Positions 1 to 8,701 of a DNA stretch of 64,000 nucleotides are shown here, piece by piece. The stretch is from Verrucomicrobiaceae bacterium (lineage in GTDB: Bacteria; Verrucomicrobiota; Verrucomicrobiia; Verrucomicrobiales; Verrucomicrobiaceae): contig CANGYJ010000001.1 in NCBI GenBank assembly GCA_947458455.1, forward strand, positions 603,141-667,140. The letters are read 5' to 3'. Made by a program: the position numbers and the translations under genes. The notes beneath the pieces are model-generated. The model worked only from the letters and a program-made list of their open reading frames with translations. It had not been told where the DNA came from and ran no database searches. Positions within the stretch are counted from its first letter, which is position 1. Each line of letters opens with the position of its first letter.

Positions 1-525
1 GTCGTAGATATACACGCCGGGCACGGCGTAGTTGCTACGCGGATGCTCGGGTTTCTCCTCGATAGATAGGGCTTTGCCATCAAAACCAAACTCGACCACG
101 CCGTAACGCTCGGGATCGATGACGTGGTAGGCAAAGACGGTGGCACCTGATTTGAACTCGGCAAAGGCACGCGGGAAGGCATCGCCACCGAAGAAGATGT
201 TATCACCGAGGATCAAGGTGACTGGATCGCTGCCGATGAAGGATTCGGCGATCAAAAACGCCTGCGCGATGCCTTCTGGCTTGACCTGCTCGCGATACTC
301 GATGGTGATGCCCCAGCGTTTGCCATCGCCGAGAAGCTGCTGGTAGCGCGGGATGTCCTGTGGCGTGGAAATGAGGCAGAACTCGCGGATGCCCGAGGCG
401 ATGAGCACCGTGAGCGGGTAATACACCATCGGCTTGTCATACACCGGCTGGAGTTGCTTCGAAGCCACCTGCGTCAGCGGATAAAGGCGGGAACCTGAGC
501 CGCCGGCTAGAATGATGCCTTTCAT
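1..525 (-). CDS. rfbA: Glucose-1-phosphate thymidylyltransferase, 3' end cut by window edge
   Basis: Transfers a thymidylyl group from dTTP to glucose-1-phosphate, the first step of dTDP-rhamnose and related dTDP-sugar synthesis in the cytoplasm. About 175 codons are visible on the minus strand from an ATG at 525-523. The N-terminus carries the nucleotidyltransferase signature [13 protein letters not shown], followed by [16 protein letters not shown] and, further in, [11 protein letters not shown], all diagnostic of RfbA/RmlA. The C-terminal part, including the rest of the sugar-binding site, lies outside the window. It sits just downstream of a carbamoyltransferase on the same strand, which suggests the end of an O-antigen or exopolysaccharide cluster. 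Confidence 0.95.
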   Translation of the reverse strand, partial: MKGIILAGGSGSRLYPLTQVASKQLQPVYDKPMVYYPLTVLIASGIREFCLISTPQDIPRYQQLLGDGKRWGITIEYREQVKPEGIAQAFLIAESFIGSDPVTLILGDNIFFGGDAFPRAFAEFKSGATVFAYHVIDPERYGVVEFGFDGKALSIEEKPEHPRSNYAVPGVYIYD

Positions 526-527
526 CG

Positions 528-609
528 GAATGAAGAATGACGAATGACGAATGAGGAGATGAGCGGGGAGATCATGGTTTCGTCATTCGCTATTCTGGTT
601 TCGTCATTC
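528..609. repeat. Heptamer array with inverted copies between rfbA and the carbamoyltransferase gene
   Basis: From 528 the sequence runs as consecutive heptamers GAATGAA, GAATGAC, GAATGAC, GAATGAG, GAGATGA. The reverse complement TTCGTCATTC of GAATGACGAA follows at 579-588 and 600-609, so the spacer can fold into alternative hairpins. It fills most of the gap between the carbamoyltransferase stop (615) and the rfbA start (525). Similar period-7 arrays occur at four other junctions in this window. Confidence 0.8.
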
Positions 610-614
610 CCGCG

Positions 615-2354
615 TCAGCGGGTCACGATCCAGTCGTTGAGCACCAGCACGTCCATCTTGGTGCGGAGGAAGCAGTCGAGGGCTTCCTGGGGTTTGCAGA
701 CGACGGGTTCGTTTTCGTTGAAGCTTGTGTTCAGGACGATCGGGACGCCGGTGATCTGGCGGTAGCTATCGATGAGGCGGTGGTAGCGCGGATTGGTCTC
801 TTGGTGGACAGTTTGGAGGCGGCCGCTGCCATCGACATGGGTGGTAGCGGGCACTTGAGCTCGTTTGTCGGGTTTGACTTGGAAGACTTCCATCATGAAG
901 GGCACATCGTCGTCTTGCTCGAACCATTCGGTGACGTATTCACGCATGATGGACGGGGCGAAGGGGCGGAAGGACTCGCGACGCTTGATCTTGAGGTTGA
1001 GGATGTCCTTCATGTCGGCGCGGCGGGGATCACCGAGGATGGAACGGTTGCCGAGGGCACGCGGACCCCATTCCATGCGGCCTTGGAACCAGCCGATGAC
1101 TTTGCCTTCGGTGATGGCAGTGGCGGTGGCTTTGCAAAGCTCGCCTTCGTCGTCATAGCGGCGGACGGTGCAGTTTTCGGCCTGGATGTCGGCGGCGCGG
1201 GAGTCGAGCAGCGATTTGATTTCGTCGTCGGTGGAGCGGGGCCCGACGTAGGCGTGATCCATGACATATTTCGTCGGGTTTTGCTGCCTGCTGACGACAA
1301 AAGCAGATCCGATAGCACCACCGGCATCGCCAGCGGAGGCGGGGAGATACATGCGCTTGAAGGGCGAGTTGAGGTACACCTTGCCGTTGGCGACGGAGTT
1401 CATGGCGCAGCCACCGGCGAAGGCGAGGTCATCGCACCTATACTTCGCGTGGAGGCTTTGCAGCATGGCGAAGAAGGCTTCTTCATACATGGCCTGAGCG
1501 CTGCGGGCGAGATCGCGATGTTTCTGCTCCAAAGCGGCTCCTTTTTCGCGTTGGGGGCCGAAGAGCGCTTCCATCGGCTCCTTCTTATAGAGAGTGCCCA
1601 CTTCGGGAATGCAGTTGTCCCAGGTGTAATGAACGTCCTCGTCGTGATGGCGGTAGTATTTGAGGTTGAGCTTGAAGGTGCCGTCGGGCTGGATGTGGAC
1701 GAGTTCACGCATCTCCTTCATGTACTTGGGTTCGCCGTAAGGGGCGAGTCCCATGACCTTGTATTCATCGCCAAAGTAAGGGAAGCCGATGAACTGGGTG
1801 ATGACGCTATAAAAGATGCCGAGCGAGTGCGGGAAATACACGCGGCCATCGATCTGGATGTCATTGCCCTGCCCCATGCCCCAGGTGGAGCTGGCGAAAT
1901 CGCCAAAGCCATCAATCGAGAGGCACACGGCCTCATCAAAGTCCGAAACGAGGAAGGCGGAGGCAAGATGGGCCAGATGATGCTCCACATGATGCACTTT
2001 GGCCCGGAGCGTCTCGCCTTGAAAAGCAGCCTGAACGTTCTCCTCAAAGGAAGCGGCGCGTTTCATGTTCGCGAGGCGCTTGAAGATCAGGCTCAGGCTC
2101 GGGCGGCGGCGCAGGACGTAGAGGGCGCGGCGGAGGTTATTGACCTTCGGGTTTCGGTTGATCGCGATGTGATCGACATCGCTCAATTTGAGCCCGGCAT
2201 CCGCGAGGCACCACTTCATGGCCTCGGTGGGCAAACCGGACCAGTGTTTGATGCGGCGGAAGCGCTCCTCTTCAGCGGCAGCGATGAGTTTGCCATCTTT
2301 AACGAGGGCGGCGGAGGAATCGCCGTGAAAGGCGTTGAGACCGAGGACAATCAT
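615..2354 (-). CDS. Carbamoyltransferase, NodU/CmcH family
   Basis: Predicted to transfer a carbamoyl group from carbamoyl phosphate to a hydroxyl of a sugar or natural product, in the cytoplasm. The 579-residue length is normal. The start reads MIVLGLNAFHGDSSAALV, the ASKHA-type N-terminal fold of the family. HHVEHHLAHLASA near residue 120 is the conserved His-rich metal site. The C-terminal domain carries GWFQGRMEWGPRALGNRSIL near residues 425-445. It is upstream of rfbA on the same strand, so the likely substrate is a nucleotide-sugar-derived glycan; the exact acceptor cannot be read from sequence. Confidence 0.92.
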   Translation of the reverse strand: MIVLGLNAFHGDSSAALVKDGKLIAAAEEERFRRIKHWSGLPTEAMKWCLADAGLKLSDVDHIAINRNPKVNNLRRALYVLRRRPSLSLIFKRLANMKRAASFEENVQAAFQGETLRAKVHHVEHHLAHLASAFLVSDFDEAVCLSIDGFGDFASSTWGMGQGNDIQIDGRVYFPHSLGIFYSVITQFIGFPYFGDEYKVMGLAPYGEPKYMKEMRELVHIQPDGTFKLNLKYYRHHDEDVHYTWDNCIPEVGTLYKKEPMEALFGPQREKGAALEQKHRDLARSAQAMYEEAFFAMLQSLHAKYRCDDLAFAGGCAMNSVANGKVYLNSPFKRMYLPASAGDAGGAIGSAFVVSRQQNPTKYVMDHAYVGPRSTDDEIKSLLDSRAADIQAENCTVRRYDDEGELCKATATAITEGKVIGWFQGRMEWGPRALGNRSILGDPRRADMKDILNLKIKRRESFRPFAPSIMREYVTEWFEQDDDVPFMMEVFQVKPDKRAQVPATTHVDGSGRLQTVHQETNPRYHRLIDSYRQITGVPIVLNTSFNENEPVVCKPQEALDCFLRTKMDVLVLNDWIVTR

Positions 2355-2591
2355 GAATAAATGGAGGTACGCTGCCGCCTTTGGTCAGGGTCAAAAAATG
2401 ACGGACCAAAAGCCTTTGCTTGCCGGGGTTGTGGAAGGCTAATTTTCAGAAAAAAGAGGTCGAGTGTACCACGTTGGCCCAGAGCGCAAAGACAAAGTTC
2501 AGGGCAAAATCGCTCCGAAAAACCGGTTGAGCCTGATGCGAGCGAAATTCTTGCTGACCAGGCTGCCCGTACCGACTAAATAACCACTTCC

Positions 2592-4280
2592 ATGCCTGTG
2601 AATTCACCTTACTCACGCCTGACTTGGGCCGCTTTTGGCGGCCTGCTCCTCACCACTGCCCTGCCAGCTCAGGACGCGACATCCCCTACCAAGCCCGATC
2701 TCATGCAGGAAGGTCGCAAAAGCACCTTGGGCATGCGCTTTGTGCCCATTCCTGGCACTACCGTACTCTTCTCCACCTACGAGACGAGGGTGAGTGAGTG
2801 GAACGAGTTTCTGAAAGCGAGGAAATTCCCCTGGTCCTTCCAGCCGCACTTCAAACAGGAAGTTAATCACCCCGTCGTCGGGGTAAATCTCCAGGACGCC
2901 ATCACCTTCTGCAACTGGCTCACGGAAAAGGAGCGTGAGGAAAGCCTCATCAACAACGCCCAGTCCTACCGCCTGCCCACGCCGGAGGAATGGGATGCCG
3001 CTGCCGGGCTGGCGGCCGCCCGTAAGGGCAAAGCATTCACGGCTGAAGACAAGCTGGCCGATAGCCAGACCTTCCTTTGGGGCCTGATCTGGCCCCCGCC
3101 CGCGAAAGCGGCGAACTACGCCGAGCATGAAATCGACGGCTATTCGGATGGCTACGAGTTCACCGCCCCAGTGGGACAGTTTACGGCCACCCCCGAAGGT
3201 CTCTATGACCTCGCAGGCAATGCCTGGGAATGGACTGAGAAGCCGGATGTGCGATCCACGCCCAAGGGTATCCTTCGGGGCGGCTCCTGGGCCTACTTTC
3301 GCCGGGAATGCCTCGTCAGCGGTTACCGCTACACCGTCCCGGCAGATATGCGCATGCCCACCGTGGGATTCCGCTGCGTCTTTGAGGACAAACAGCGTAC
3401 GGCCATGGTTCTGGCCGAAAACGCAGCTGCCAACAAGCAGAGCGTGGATGACCAAATCAAGCGCATGCGAGATGCGGACAGCACTGACAAAGCTGCCATC
3501 GATGCCCTCCGTCAGAAAATGGCTGGTGGTGGCGTTAGCTCCGAGCTTCCTGATCCCTCCAAGCTCTCTCCTGCCATTGCTGGCGGCACTTACACCAACA
3601 CCCTCGGTATTCGTTTCGTCCCGCTGGAAGGTGGAGCCAAAGTCCTCATCGCCACCACGGAGACTCGCGTCCGAGATTACGAAGCCTGGCTGAAGGCCAC
3701 CAATGGCACCTGGGTTAAAAAGCCGCCCTTCCTCCTCGGGGATACCCATCCCGCCGCCGGTATCTCCTGGGATGATGCCAAGACCTTCTGCAAGTGGCTC
3801 ACCGAAAACGAAAGCAAGGTTCAGCTCATCCCCGCCGGGGCCACCTACCGCCTCCCTAAAGACCTCGAGTGGAGCCTTGCCGCCGGGCTGAAAGGCGAAA
3901 CCGGGAAGGACCCCGCCGAGCGCCACCTGGCCGATAAGCTGCACTTCCCCTGGCCGATTCGCAGCGCCGAAGAGTGGAAGCCGCCCATCATGAGCGTCAA
4001 TCTCGATGCCACCCGCGTCCCCGGTTTTAGCGACAGCTATTCCTACACCTCCCCCACGGATAAATCGACGCCCAACTCCCTCGGCCTCCATGAGATCGGA
4101 GGCAACGTCTCCGAATGGATCGAGGACGCTTGGCCCGCAGCGGCTGATGAACGCGTCATCCGAGGCGGAAGTTGGCTCATGTTTGAGCATGACCGCCTCC
4201 TCACCTCCTCCCGCGAACACGCCGCGCAGACCAGCACCCGTGCCGATTTGGGCTTTCGTCTCGTGCTCGAACTCAAATAA
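2592..4280 (+). CDS. Exported protein with two SUMF1/FGE-sulfatase-fold domains
   Basis: 562 residues with a signal peptide ending near ALPAQD. Two tandem domains of the formylglycine-generating-enzyme fold follow, roughly residues 45-265 and 335-562. Each has the marks GMRFVP or GIRFVP, FCNWLTE or FCKWLTE, YRLP, GNAWEW or GNVSEW, RGGSW and GFR. Active FGE needs a pair of cysteines after the GGS motif. The first domain has only one Cys there, shifted in position, and the second has none, so I do not expect sulfatase activation. A structural or ligand-binding role is more likely. It is followed after 39 bp by a TPR membrane protein on the same strand, probably one transcript. Confidence 0.85.
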   Translation: MPVNSPYSRLTWAAFGGLLLTTALPAQDATSPTKPDLMQEGRKSTLGMRFVPIPGTTVLFSTYETRVSEWNEFLKARKFPWSFQPHFKQEVNHPVVGVNLQDAITFCNWLTEKEREESLINNAQSYRLPTPEEWDAAAGLAAARKGKAFTAEDKLADSQTFLWGLIWPPPAKAANYAEHEIDGYSDGYEFTAPVGQFTATPEGLYDLAGNAWEWTEKPDVRSTPKGILRGGSWAYFRRECLVSGYRYTVPADMRMPTVGFRCVFEDKQRTAMVLAENAAANKQSVDDQIKRMRDADSTDKAAIDALRQKMAGGGVSSELPDPSKLSPAIAGGTYTNTLGIRFVPLEGGAKVLIATTETRVRDYEAWLKATNGTWVKKPPFLLGDTHPAAGISWDDAKTFCKWLTENESKVQLIPAGATYRLPKDLEWSLAAGLKGETGKDPAERHLADKLHFPWPIRSAEEWKPPIMSVNLDATRVPGFSDSYSYTSPTDKSTPNSLGLHEIGGNVSEWIEDAWPAAADERVIRGGSWLMFEHDRLLTSSREHAAQTSTRADLGFRLVLELK

Positions 4281-4319
4281 TCCCCGCCTCCTCGAAGCGC
4301 CAGCCACACAATCCGGTCG

Positions 4320-6098
4320 ATGAGCACGCCTGAGACTAGCCCTCCGTCCACTCCCCCCGCGCTTTCCGAGTCGGGCATCGCCGAGGAAACCTCCAGCCGC
4401 TTGCTGCTCTGGACCGCCATCGGCATGGTCATTTTCGCGGGCTTGTGGTGGCTGTATTTCGAAAATATCGCCGCTGGGGTAAGGGGCTGGTGGGGCCGCA
4501 GCTACATTGCCGAAGTGCGCCGCTTCATGACCGCTGAGGATTGGGCCAACGCTGCCCGCTCCCTCCATGAAGCCAACCGCTGGGCTCCGCAGGATACCGA
4601 GGTGCTGCGCATCGCCATCGATTTTGTCGAAAAGACCGGCTCCGAGCCCCGCACCATGATCCGCTTCCTCTCGCAGCTCGACGAAAAGGGAGAGCTTTTG
4701 CCAAAGGAAATTTCCAGGCTCGGCCGCGCCTATGTGAATCTGCCTGACATCAAAAAGGCCCACGATATCTACGACCGCTTCACCAAAGACCAGCTCTCCA
4801 AACGCCCCGCCCTCGAGCTCCTCTCCGCCATCCAGAAGGCCGAAGGACTCGCCGCCCGCTCCTTCCTCACCCAGCGCCAAGCCCTCCTCGCCGATCCCGA
4901 GAATCCGGAGAGCGTCCTCGACCTCGCTCTCCTCGATGCCCGCAGTGGCGATCCTTCCCTCAGCGGCCCCGCCCGCGAGCGCCTTTGGCCCATCGCTCGA
5001 GGCGGTGGAGATCAGGCCGTCCCCGCCATCGAATTCCTCTCCCAGCACCGCCAGCTCACCGCCCAGGAGGCCATTGATCTCATGCTCCTCGTCGAAAACA
5101 TCGGAGACAAGCTCAAGGCCGAATCCTGCCGCTTCAAAGTCCTCTCCGCCAATATCCGCCTCCATCCCCACGAGCGTGAGCAGATCGTCAATGAAGAGCT
5201 GCGCCGGTGGAAAGGCCGTCCCGCCGCCCATCTCCCGCCTCTTCTCGCCTGGCTGGCGGAGGAAAAACAGCATGAGCGCATCCTTCGCATGGTCTCGGAC
5301 AAAACCGCTGCCTCCTACAGCTCCATCCTACCTCATTACGTCACCGCCCTTCGCGGCCTCGGCCAGTGGGGAAAGGTCAAAGTCCTCCTCTCCGGGCGCC
5401 TCGATCCCTCCTTTCCAGGTGTCCAGGCACGCATCTGGCTCGCCGAGGCAGAAAGCCACCTTAGCGACGATAGCAGCACCCCGCGCCACCTTCTCAACAC
5501 CGTCTTTGACGAAACCGGCCGTGGCGAAAGCATGGCCGCCGCCCTCAAATCCGCCGAAATGGCCGAATTCCTCGGCTACTGGGATCTCTCACGCCGCTTC
5601 TACCAAGGCGTCGCCAAGAAGCATGCCGGTGCTAGTCAGAACATGCTCCTCAAAGTCTATGAGATGGCCCAAAAAGAGACCAACGGACTCGCCATGCTTC
5701 GCTCCAGCGAAGAACTCCTCCGCCTCAAGCCTACCGATGTCGTCTATCTCGACCGTGCCAACTACCTCCGCCTCATCCTGGGCACCGATATTGAAGTCGC
5801 CATCCAGGCCCTCGATGCCACCCGGGACATCCCCGCCCGCCACATCACCCCGGACCGCCACGTCGCCCTCGCCTTCCTCCGTGCCCTCTCCGCCTACCGA
5901 CAGGCCCGCTACGGCGACATCGCCGCCGAGCTCGACCGCGTAAAATCCTACGACACCTTCCCCCCTGGTGCCCGCGCCGTCTATGCCGGCCTCCTCGCCA
6001 TCTCAGGAAACACCTCCGGTGCCTTCCAGATCGCCGAAAAAGTCCCCCTCACCCTTCTCCTCCCCGAAGAGCGACGCTTCCTCGCCCGAGCACTGTGA
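4320..6098 (+). CDS. Membrane-anchored TPR-like repeat protein
   Basis: 592 residues, starting at an ATG 39 bp after the SUMF1-fold gene. A single hydrophobic segment near residues 29-48 (LLLWTAIGMVIFAGLWWLYF) would anchor it in the inner membrane. The remainder is almost entirely alpha-helical with repeated A/L/Y/W-spaced helices such as DWANAARSLHEANRWAP, typical of tetratricopeptide or related solenoids. No catalytic motif is visible. The family would suggest a scaffold for an envelope complex, possibly together with the preceding protein; this pairing is inference from adjacency only. Confidence 0.75.
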   Translation: MSTPETSPPSTPPALSESGIAEETSSRLLLWTAIGMVIFAGLWWLYFENIAAGVRGWWGRSYIAEVRRFMTAEDWANAARSLHEANRWAPQDTEVLRIAIDFVEKTGSEPRTMIRFLSQLDEKGELLPKEISRLGRAYVNLPDIKKAHDIYDRFTKDQLSKRPALELLSAIQKAEGLAARSFLTQRQALLADPENPESVLDLALLDARSGDPSLSGPARERLWPIARGGGDQAVPAIEFLSQHRQLTAQEAIDLMLLVENIGDKLKAESCRFKVLSANIRLHPHEREQIVNEELRRWKGRPAAHLPPLLAWLAEEKQHERILRMVSDKTAASYSSILPHYVTALRGLGQWGKVKVLLSGRLDPSFPGVQARIWLAEAESHLSDDSSTPRHLLNTVFDETGRGESMAAALKSAEMAEFLGYWDLSRRFYQGVAKKHAGASQNMLLKVYEMAQKETNGLAMLRSSEELLRLKPTDVVYLDRANYLRLILGTDIEVAIQALDATRDIPARHITPDRHVALAFLRALSAYRQARYGDIAAELDRVKSYDTFPPGARAVYAGLLAISGNTSGAFQIAEKVPLTLLLPEERRFLARAL

Positions 6099-6124
6099 TC
6101 CCTCGGCTGCAAGAGCCTCCTCCA

Positions 6125-6179
6125 GTGTGGTTCAGCCCTCTGGGCTGATCTGATGCAGTCCAGAGGACTTGCACCACAC
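6125..6179. repeat. Nested inverted repeat, possible three-way junction
   Basis: Outer arms GTGTGGT (6125-6131) and ACCACAC (6173-6179) enclose a 7-bp hairpin TCAGCCC-TCT-GGGCTGA (6132-6148) and a second smaller hairpin AGTCC-AGA-GGACT. It lies just after the TPR gene stop. It could be a transcript-end structure or a REP-like mobile repeat; no T-tract follows. Confidence 0.6.
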
Positions 6180-6231
6180 GATATCCGCCGAGCGATCCAC
6201 CTCTTCGCCAGCGTATTCTCGGCCCCTCACC

Positions 6232-6312
6232 ATGCCGCGCTGTCTTCTCATCTTGTCCTTGCTCATAGCCTCGGTGCTACATGCGAAAATCCCCCAACAT
6301 CTCCCAGCCTAA
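6232..6312 (+). pseudogene. 26-residue signal-peptide remnant upstream of the DUF1501 gene
   Basis: ATG at 6232 opens a 26-codon frame that reads as a complete export signal (Met-Pro-Arg-Cys then LLILSLLIASVLHA) followed by only eight residues and TAA at 6310. In PVC genomes a secreted DUF1549/DUF1553 protein often precedes DUF1501, so this could be the 5' stub of such a gene after deletion. That link is inference. It might also be a real leader-like small protein or chance. Confidence 0.3.
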
Positions 6313-6425
6313 GCACAAACCACCAAACCTACACCGACTTCGCCCTGCTTTGGGTGCGTGCTCAGGATTTGAGCAAGATCGCTTAACAGCAATAGCTGCC
6401 GCCAAGCAGCCGTAACCTCAACCGC

Positions 6426-7910
6426 ATGTCCCCCTTCGAACAACACCTCACGCAAACCCGCCGCGATTTCCTCGCGACGAGTTCGTGTGGGCTCGGGACG
6501 CTGGCGTTGGCGTCGTTGTTGAAGCAGGACGGGCTGCTGGCGGGGGAGTCCAGCAGCCCCGAGAATCCGCTTTCCACTCGGGTTTCGCATTTCGCGCCGA
6601 AGGCGGAGCGGTGCATCTTCATCTTCCTCGAAGGCGGGCCGTCGCAGATGGACCTCTTTGATCCGAAGCCGTTGCTGAACAAATACGACGGCCAGCCGTT
6701 GCCGGACTCGATCGTGGGCAATGCGAAGTTTGCATTTTTGCAGAAGGAATCGGCCACGGTAATGGGCACGAGCCGCGTCTTCAAAAAGCACGGGCAGTGC
6801 GGCATGGAGATCAGCGATCTGCTGCCGCACATTGCCACCTGCGCCGACGACATCGCGCTGGTGCGCTCGATGCACACGACGCAGTTCAACCACCTCCCCG
6901 GCCAGCTCATGCTGAACTGCGGCGCGGCTTTGCTCGGACGTCCGAGCGTCGGCTCGTGGGTCACTTACGGCCTCGGCAATGCCTCGCAGGAGCTGCCGTC
7001 GTATGTCGTGATGGTGAGCAAGGGCCGCGGCCTGCCCGGCGGCAGCTCGACGTGGTCGAGCGGCTTTTTGCCGTCGTCGTATGCGGGCGTGATGTTTCGC
7101 AATGGAACCTCACCGGTTTTGAATCTCGCCAATCCCGATGGCATCACGCCGGAGATGCAATCCGCCAGCATCCGTGCGCTGAACGACCTGAACAAACTCC
7201 AGCACGAGCACATTGGCGATCCAGAGATCGCCGCCCGCATCAACAGCTACGAACTCGCCTTCCGCATGCAAAGTTCGGCGCCTGAACTGGTCGATCTCAG
7301 TGGGGAATCGCAAGCCACGCTGGATGCCTACGGCGTGAATCGCATCGAGCCGCCCATCAAGAGCAACCTCGGCGGCATCGGCAATTTTCAAACGTTCTCG
7401 CGTCATTGTTTGAATGCACGACGCATGGTCGAGCGAGGCGTGCGTTTTGTGAACATCATCCACGCCTCGTGGGATCATCACAGCGCGCTCGATCCGCAGC
7501 TCGCGCACAATTGCCAGATGGTCGATCAACCCATCGCTGCACTGCTGAAGGACCTCAAACAACGCGGCCTGCTCGACACCACGCTCGTCGTGTGGGGCAG
7601 CGAATTCGGCCGCACCGCGCTCGGCGAAAATCGCAAGGGCTTCAAGAAAGTCACGGGCCGCGATCACCATCCCGGGGCCTTCAGCCTGTGGATGGCTGGC
7701 GGCGGCATCAAAGGCGGCCAGGTGTATGGCGAGACCGACGACTTCGCCTGGCACGTCGCCCGCGATCCCGTGTCCATCCACGATTTCCACGCCACGATCC
7801 TGCACCTCTTCGGCCTCGATCACAACAAACTCAGCTACCGCTTCCAAGGCCTCGACTTCCGCCTCACTGGCGTGAATCCGGCGAAGGTGGTGAAGGGGCT
7901 GATTGCGTAG
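6426..7910 (+). CDS. DUF1501 protein with Tat signal
   Basis: 494 residues of the DUF1501 family, abundant in Planctomycetes and Verrucomicrobia and related to the alkaline phosphatase/sulfatase superfamily; biochemical role not established. A twin-arginine signal TRRDFLATSSCGLG occupies residues 10-25, so it is exported folded. Family marks follow: CIFIFLEGGPSQMDLFDPKP, VRSMHTTQFNH, VVWGSEFGRT and GRDHHPGAFSLWMAGGGIKG, with His and Asp residues placed as in metal-binding members. No partner DUF1549 gene is intact beside it. A hairpin sits directly on its stop codon. Confidence 0.93.
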   Translation: MSPFEQHLTQTRRDFLATSSCGLGTLALASLLKQDGLLAGESSSPENPLSTRVSHFAPKAERCIFIFLEGGPSQMDLFDPKPLLNKYDGQPLPDSIVGNAKFAFLQKESATVMGTSRVFKKHGQCGMEISDLLPHIATCADDIALVRSMHTTQFNHLPGQLMLNCGAALLGRPSVGSWVTYGLGNASQELPSYVVMVSKGRGLPGGSSTWSSGFLPSSYAGVMFRNGTSPVLNLANPDGITPEMQSASIRALNDLNKLQHEHIGDPEIAARINSYELAFRMQSSAPELVDLSGESQATLDAYGVNRIEPPIKSNLGGIGNFQTFSRHCLNARRMVERGVRFVNIIHASWDHHSALDPQLAHNCQMVDQPIAALLKDLKQRGLLDTTLVVWGSEFGRTALGENRKGFKKVTGRDHHPGAFSLWMAGGGIKGGQVYGETDDFAWHVARDPVSIHDFHATILHLFGLDHNKLSYRFQGLDFRLTGVNPAKVVKGLIA

Positions 7911-7930
7911 CTTCGATTGGCAATCGAAGC
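7910..7930 (+). terminator. Hairpin at the end of the DUF1501 gene
   Basis: A perfect 9-bp stem with a 3-nt loop, GCTTCGATT-GGC-AATCGAAGC, begins on the last base of the DUF1501 stop codon. Only a weak pyrimidine-rich tail (CTTGCTTCTT) follows, so intrinsic termination is plausible but not strong. Confidence 0.5.
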
Positions 7931-7973
7931 CTTGCTTCTTGACCAATTCACGGATTACAGTGAAAATCCGTGC

Positions 7974-8240
7974 ATGACTTACTCATCCACGCTCACCTCC
8001 AAGAACCAGACCACGCTGCCCAAGGCCATCGCTTTGCTGCTCGGCGTGCGGCCTCAGGCGATGCTCTCCTATGAGGTCACGGAAGAAGGCAAAGTGCTAC
8101 TCAGTGCCAAATCGGCCACGTTCAAGGACATCGCGGACAGTTTTCCGAAGAGAAAGCCTGCCAAACCGGTCACAGTCGAAGCCATGCGAAAGGCCGTCGC
8201 CACAGGAGCAGCCAAACGCTTCAAGAAATCCGCCAAATGA
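7974..8240 (+). CDS. AbrB/MazE-type antitoxin
   Basis: 88 residues. The N-terminus YSSTLTSKNQTTLPKAIALLL matches the swapped-hairpin DNA-binding fold of AbrB/MazE/VapB antitoxins (pattern ST-T-K-Q-T-LP-I). The C-terminal half, rich in Lys, Pro and Ala (KRKPAKPVTVEAMRKAVAT), is the expected disordered toxin-binding tail. I chose the ATG at 7974 because the fold begins directly there. Its stop overlaps the start of the PIN-domain gene by four bases (ATGA), so the two are co-translated. It would neutralise the toxin and repress its own operon. Confidence 0.82.
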   Translation: MTYSSTLTSKNQTTLPKAIALLLGVRPQAMLSYEVTEEGKVLLSAKSATFKDIADSFPKRKPAKPVTVEAMRKAVATGAAKRFKKSAK

Positions 8241-8629
8241 CCGGCATCGACACCAACGTGCTCATCCGCTACCTCGCGCAAGACGACGAGATGCAGTTGC
8301 GTGCCGTGCTCGCGATGCTGCTGAAGAAAAACGCGACCTTCTTCGTCCCGGATCTCGTGCTCGTGGAGGTCGATTGGGTGCTCAGCACGCTCTACCACTG
8401 GACTCCCGATGAGGTAGCCGAGGCCTTTGGCCGCCTGCTAACCGTTCACAACCTCATCTTCGAAGACGAGGGCCGCATTCGCGGTGCGCTGCGAGCCCTA
8501 CGGCAAGGCGCGGATTTATCCGATGAGCTGATCGTGGACCGCTGCCGCGACATGGGCTGCAAATCACTGGCCTCATTCGATAAGGGCATGCTGAAGCGTC
8601 ATCGTGGTTTCGTGGTAACGCCGGGTTGA
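8237..8629 (+). CDS. PIN-domain ribonuclease toxin, VapC-like
   Basis: 130 residues. Starts with GIDTNVLIRYLAQDD, the first acidic strand of the PIN fold (Asp5). The second acidic residue is in LVEVDWVLS and the later ones in LSDELIVDRCRDMGC and SFDKGM, giving the four-acid metal site of VapC RNases. The family cuts tRNA or rRNA when freed from antitoxin; the target here is unknown. The start overlaps the antitoxin stop, which supports a functional pair. Confidence 0.85.
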   Translation: MTGIDTNVLIRYLAQDDEMQLRAVLAMLLKKNATFFVPDLVLVEVDWVLSTLYHWTPDEVAEAFGRLLTVHNLIFEDEGRIRGALRALRQGADLSDELIVDRCRDMGCKSLASFDKGMLKRHRGFVVTPG

Positions 8630-8701
8630 GCCTGGCATGGACAAGCCGAGTTGCTGGCTGCATTTCTATTGCATCCGCATACTCGCCTTCTTTTTTAATC
8701 T

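Larger units (their letters stand above)
6099..6425. other. Intergenic stretch with nested hairpins and a signal-peptide-only mini ORF
   Basis: Between the TPR gene and the DUF1501 gene I see no full gene. 6125-6179 holds a nested inverted repeat (separate entry). 6232-6312 reads as a short hydrophobic ORF (separate entry). The rest has no clear promoter or ribosome-binding site apart from what serves the DUF1501 start at 6426. Confidence 0.6.

Noticed and set aside
780..2360. Plus-strand open frame of 526 codons
   Set aside because: Antisense shadow of the carbamoyltransferase gene.
2361..2579. 72-codon frame in the gap before the SUMF1-fold gene
   Set aside because: Arg/Ser-rich, no ribosome-binding site, no family; treated as noncoding spacer.
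2592..4280. Calling the SUMF1-fold protein the activator of the sulfatase at 24558
   Set aside because: The catalytic cysteines are missing in both domains and the genes are 20 kb apart.
2613..5273. Very long minus-strand open frame (886 codons)
   Set aside because: It lies opposite the SUMF1-fold and TPR genes; its composition (Gly/Glu/Ala-rich) is the usual shadow of GC-rich coding DNA.
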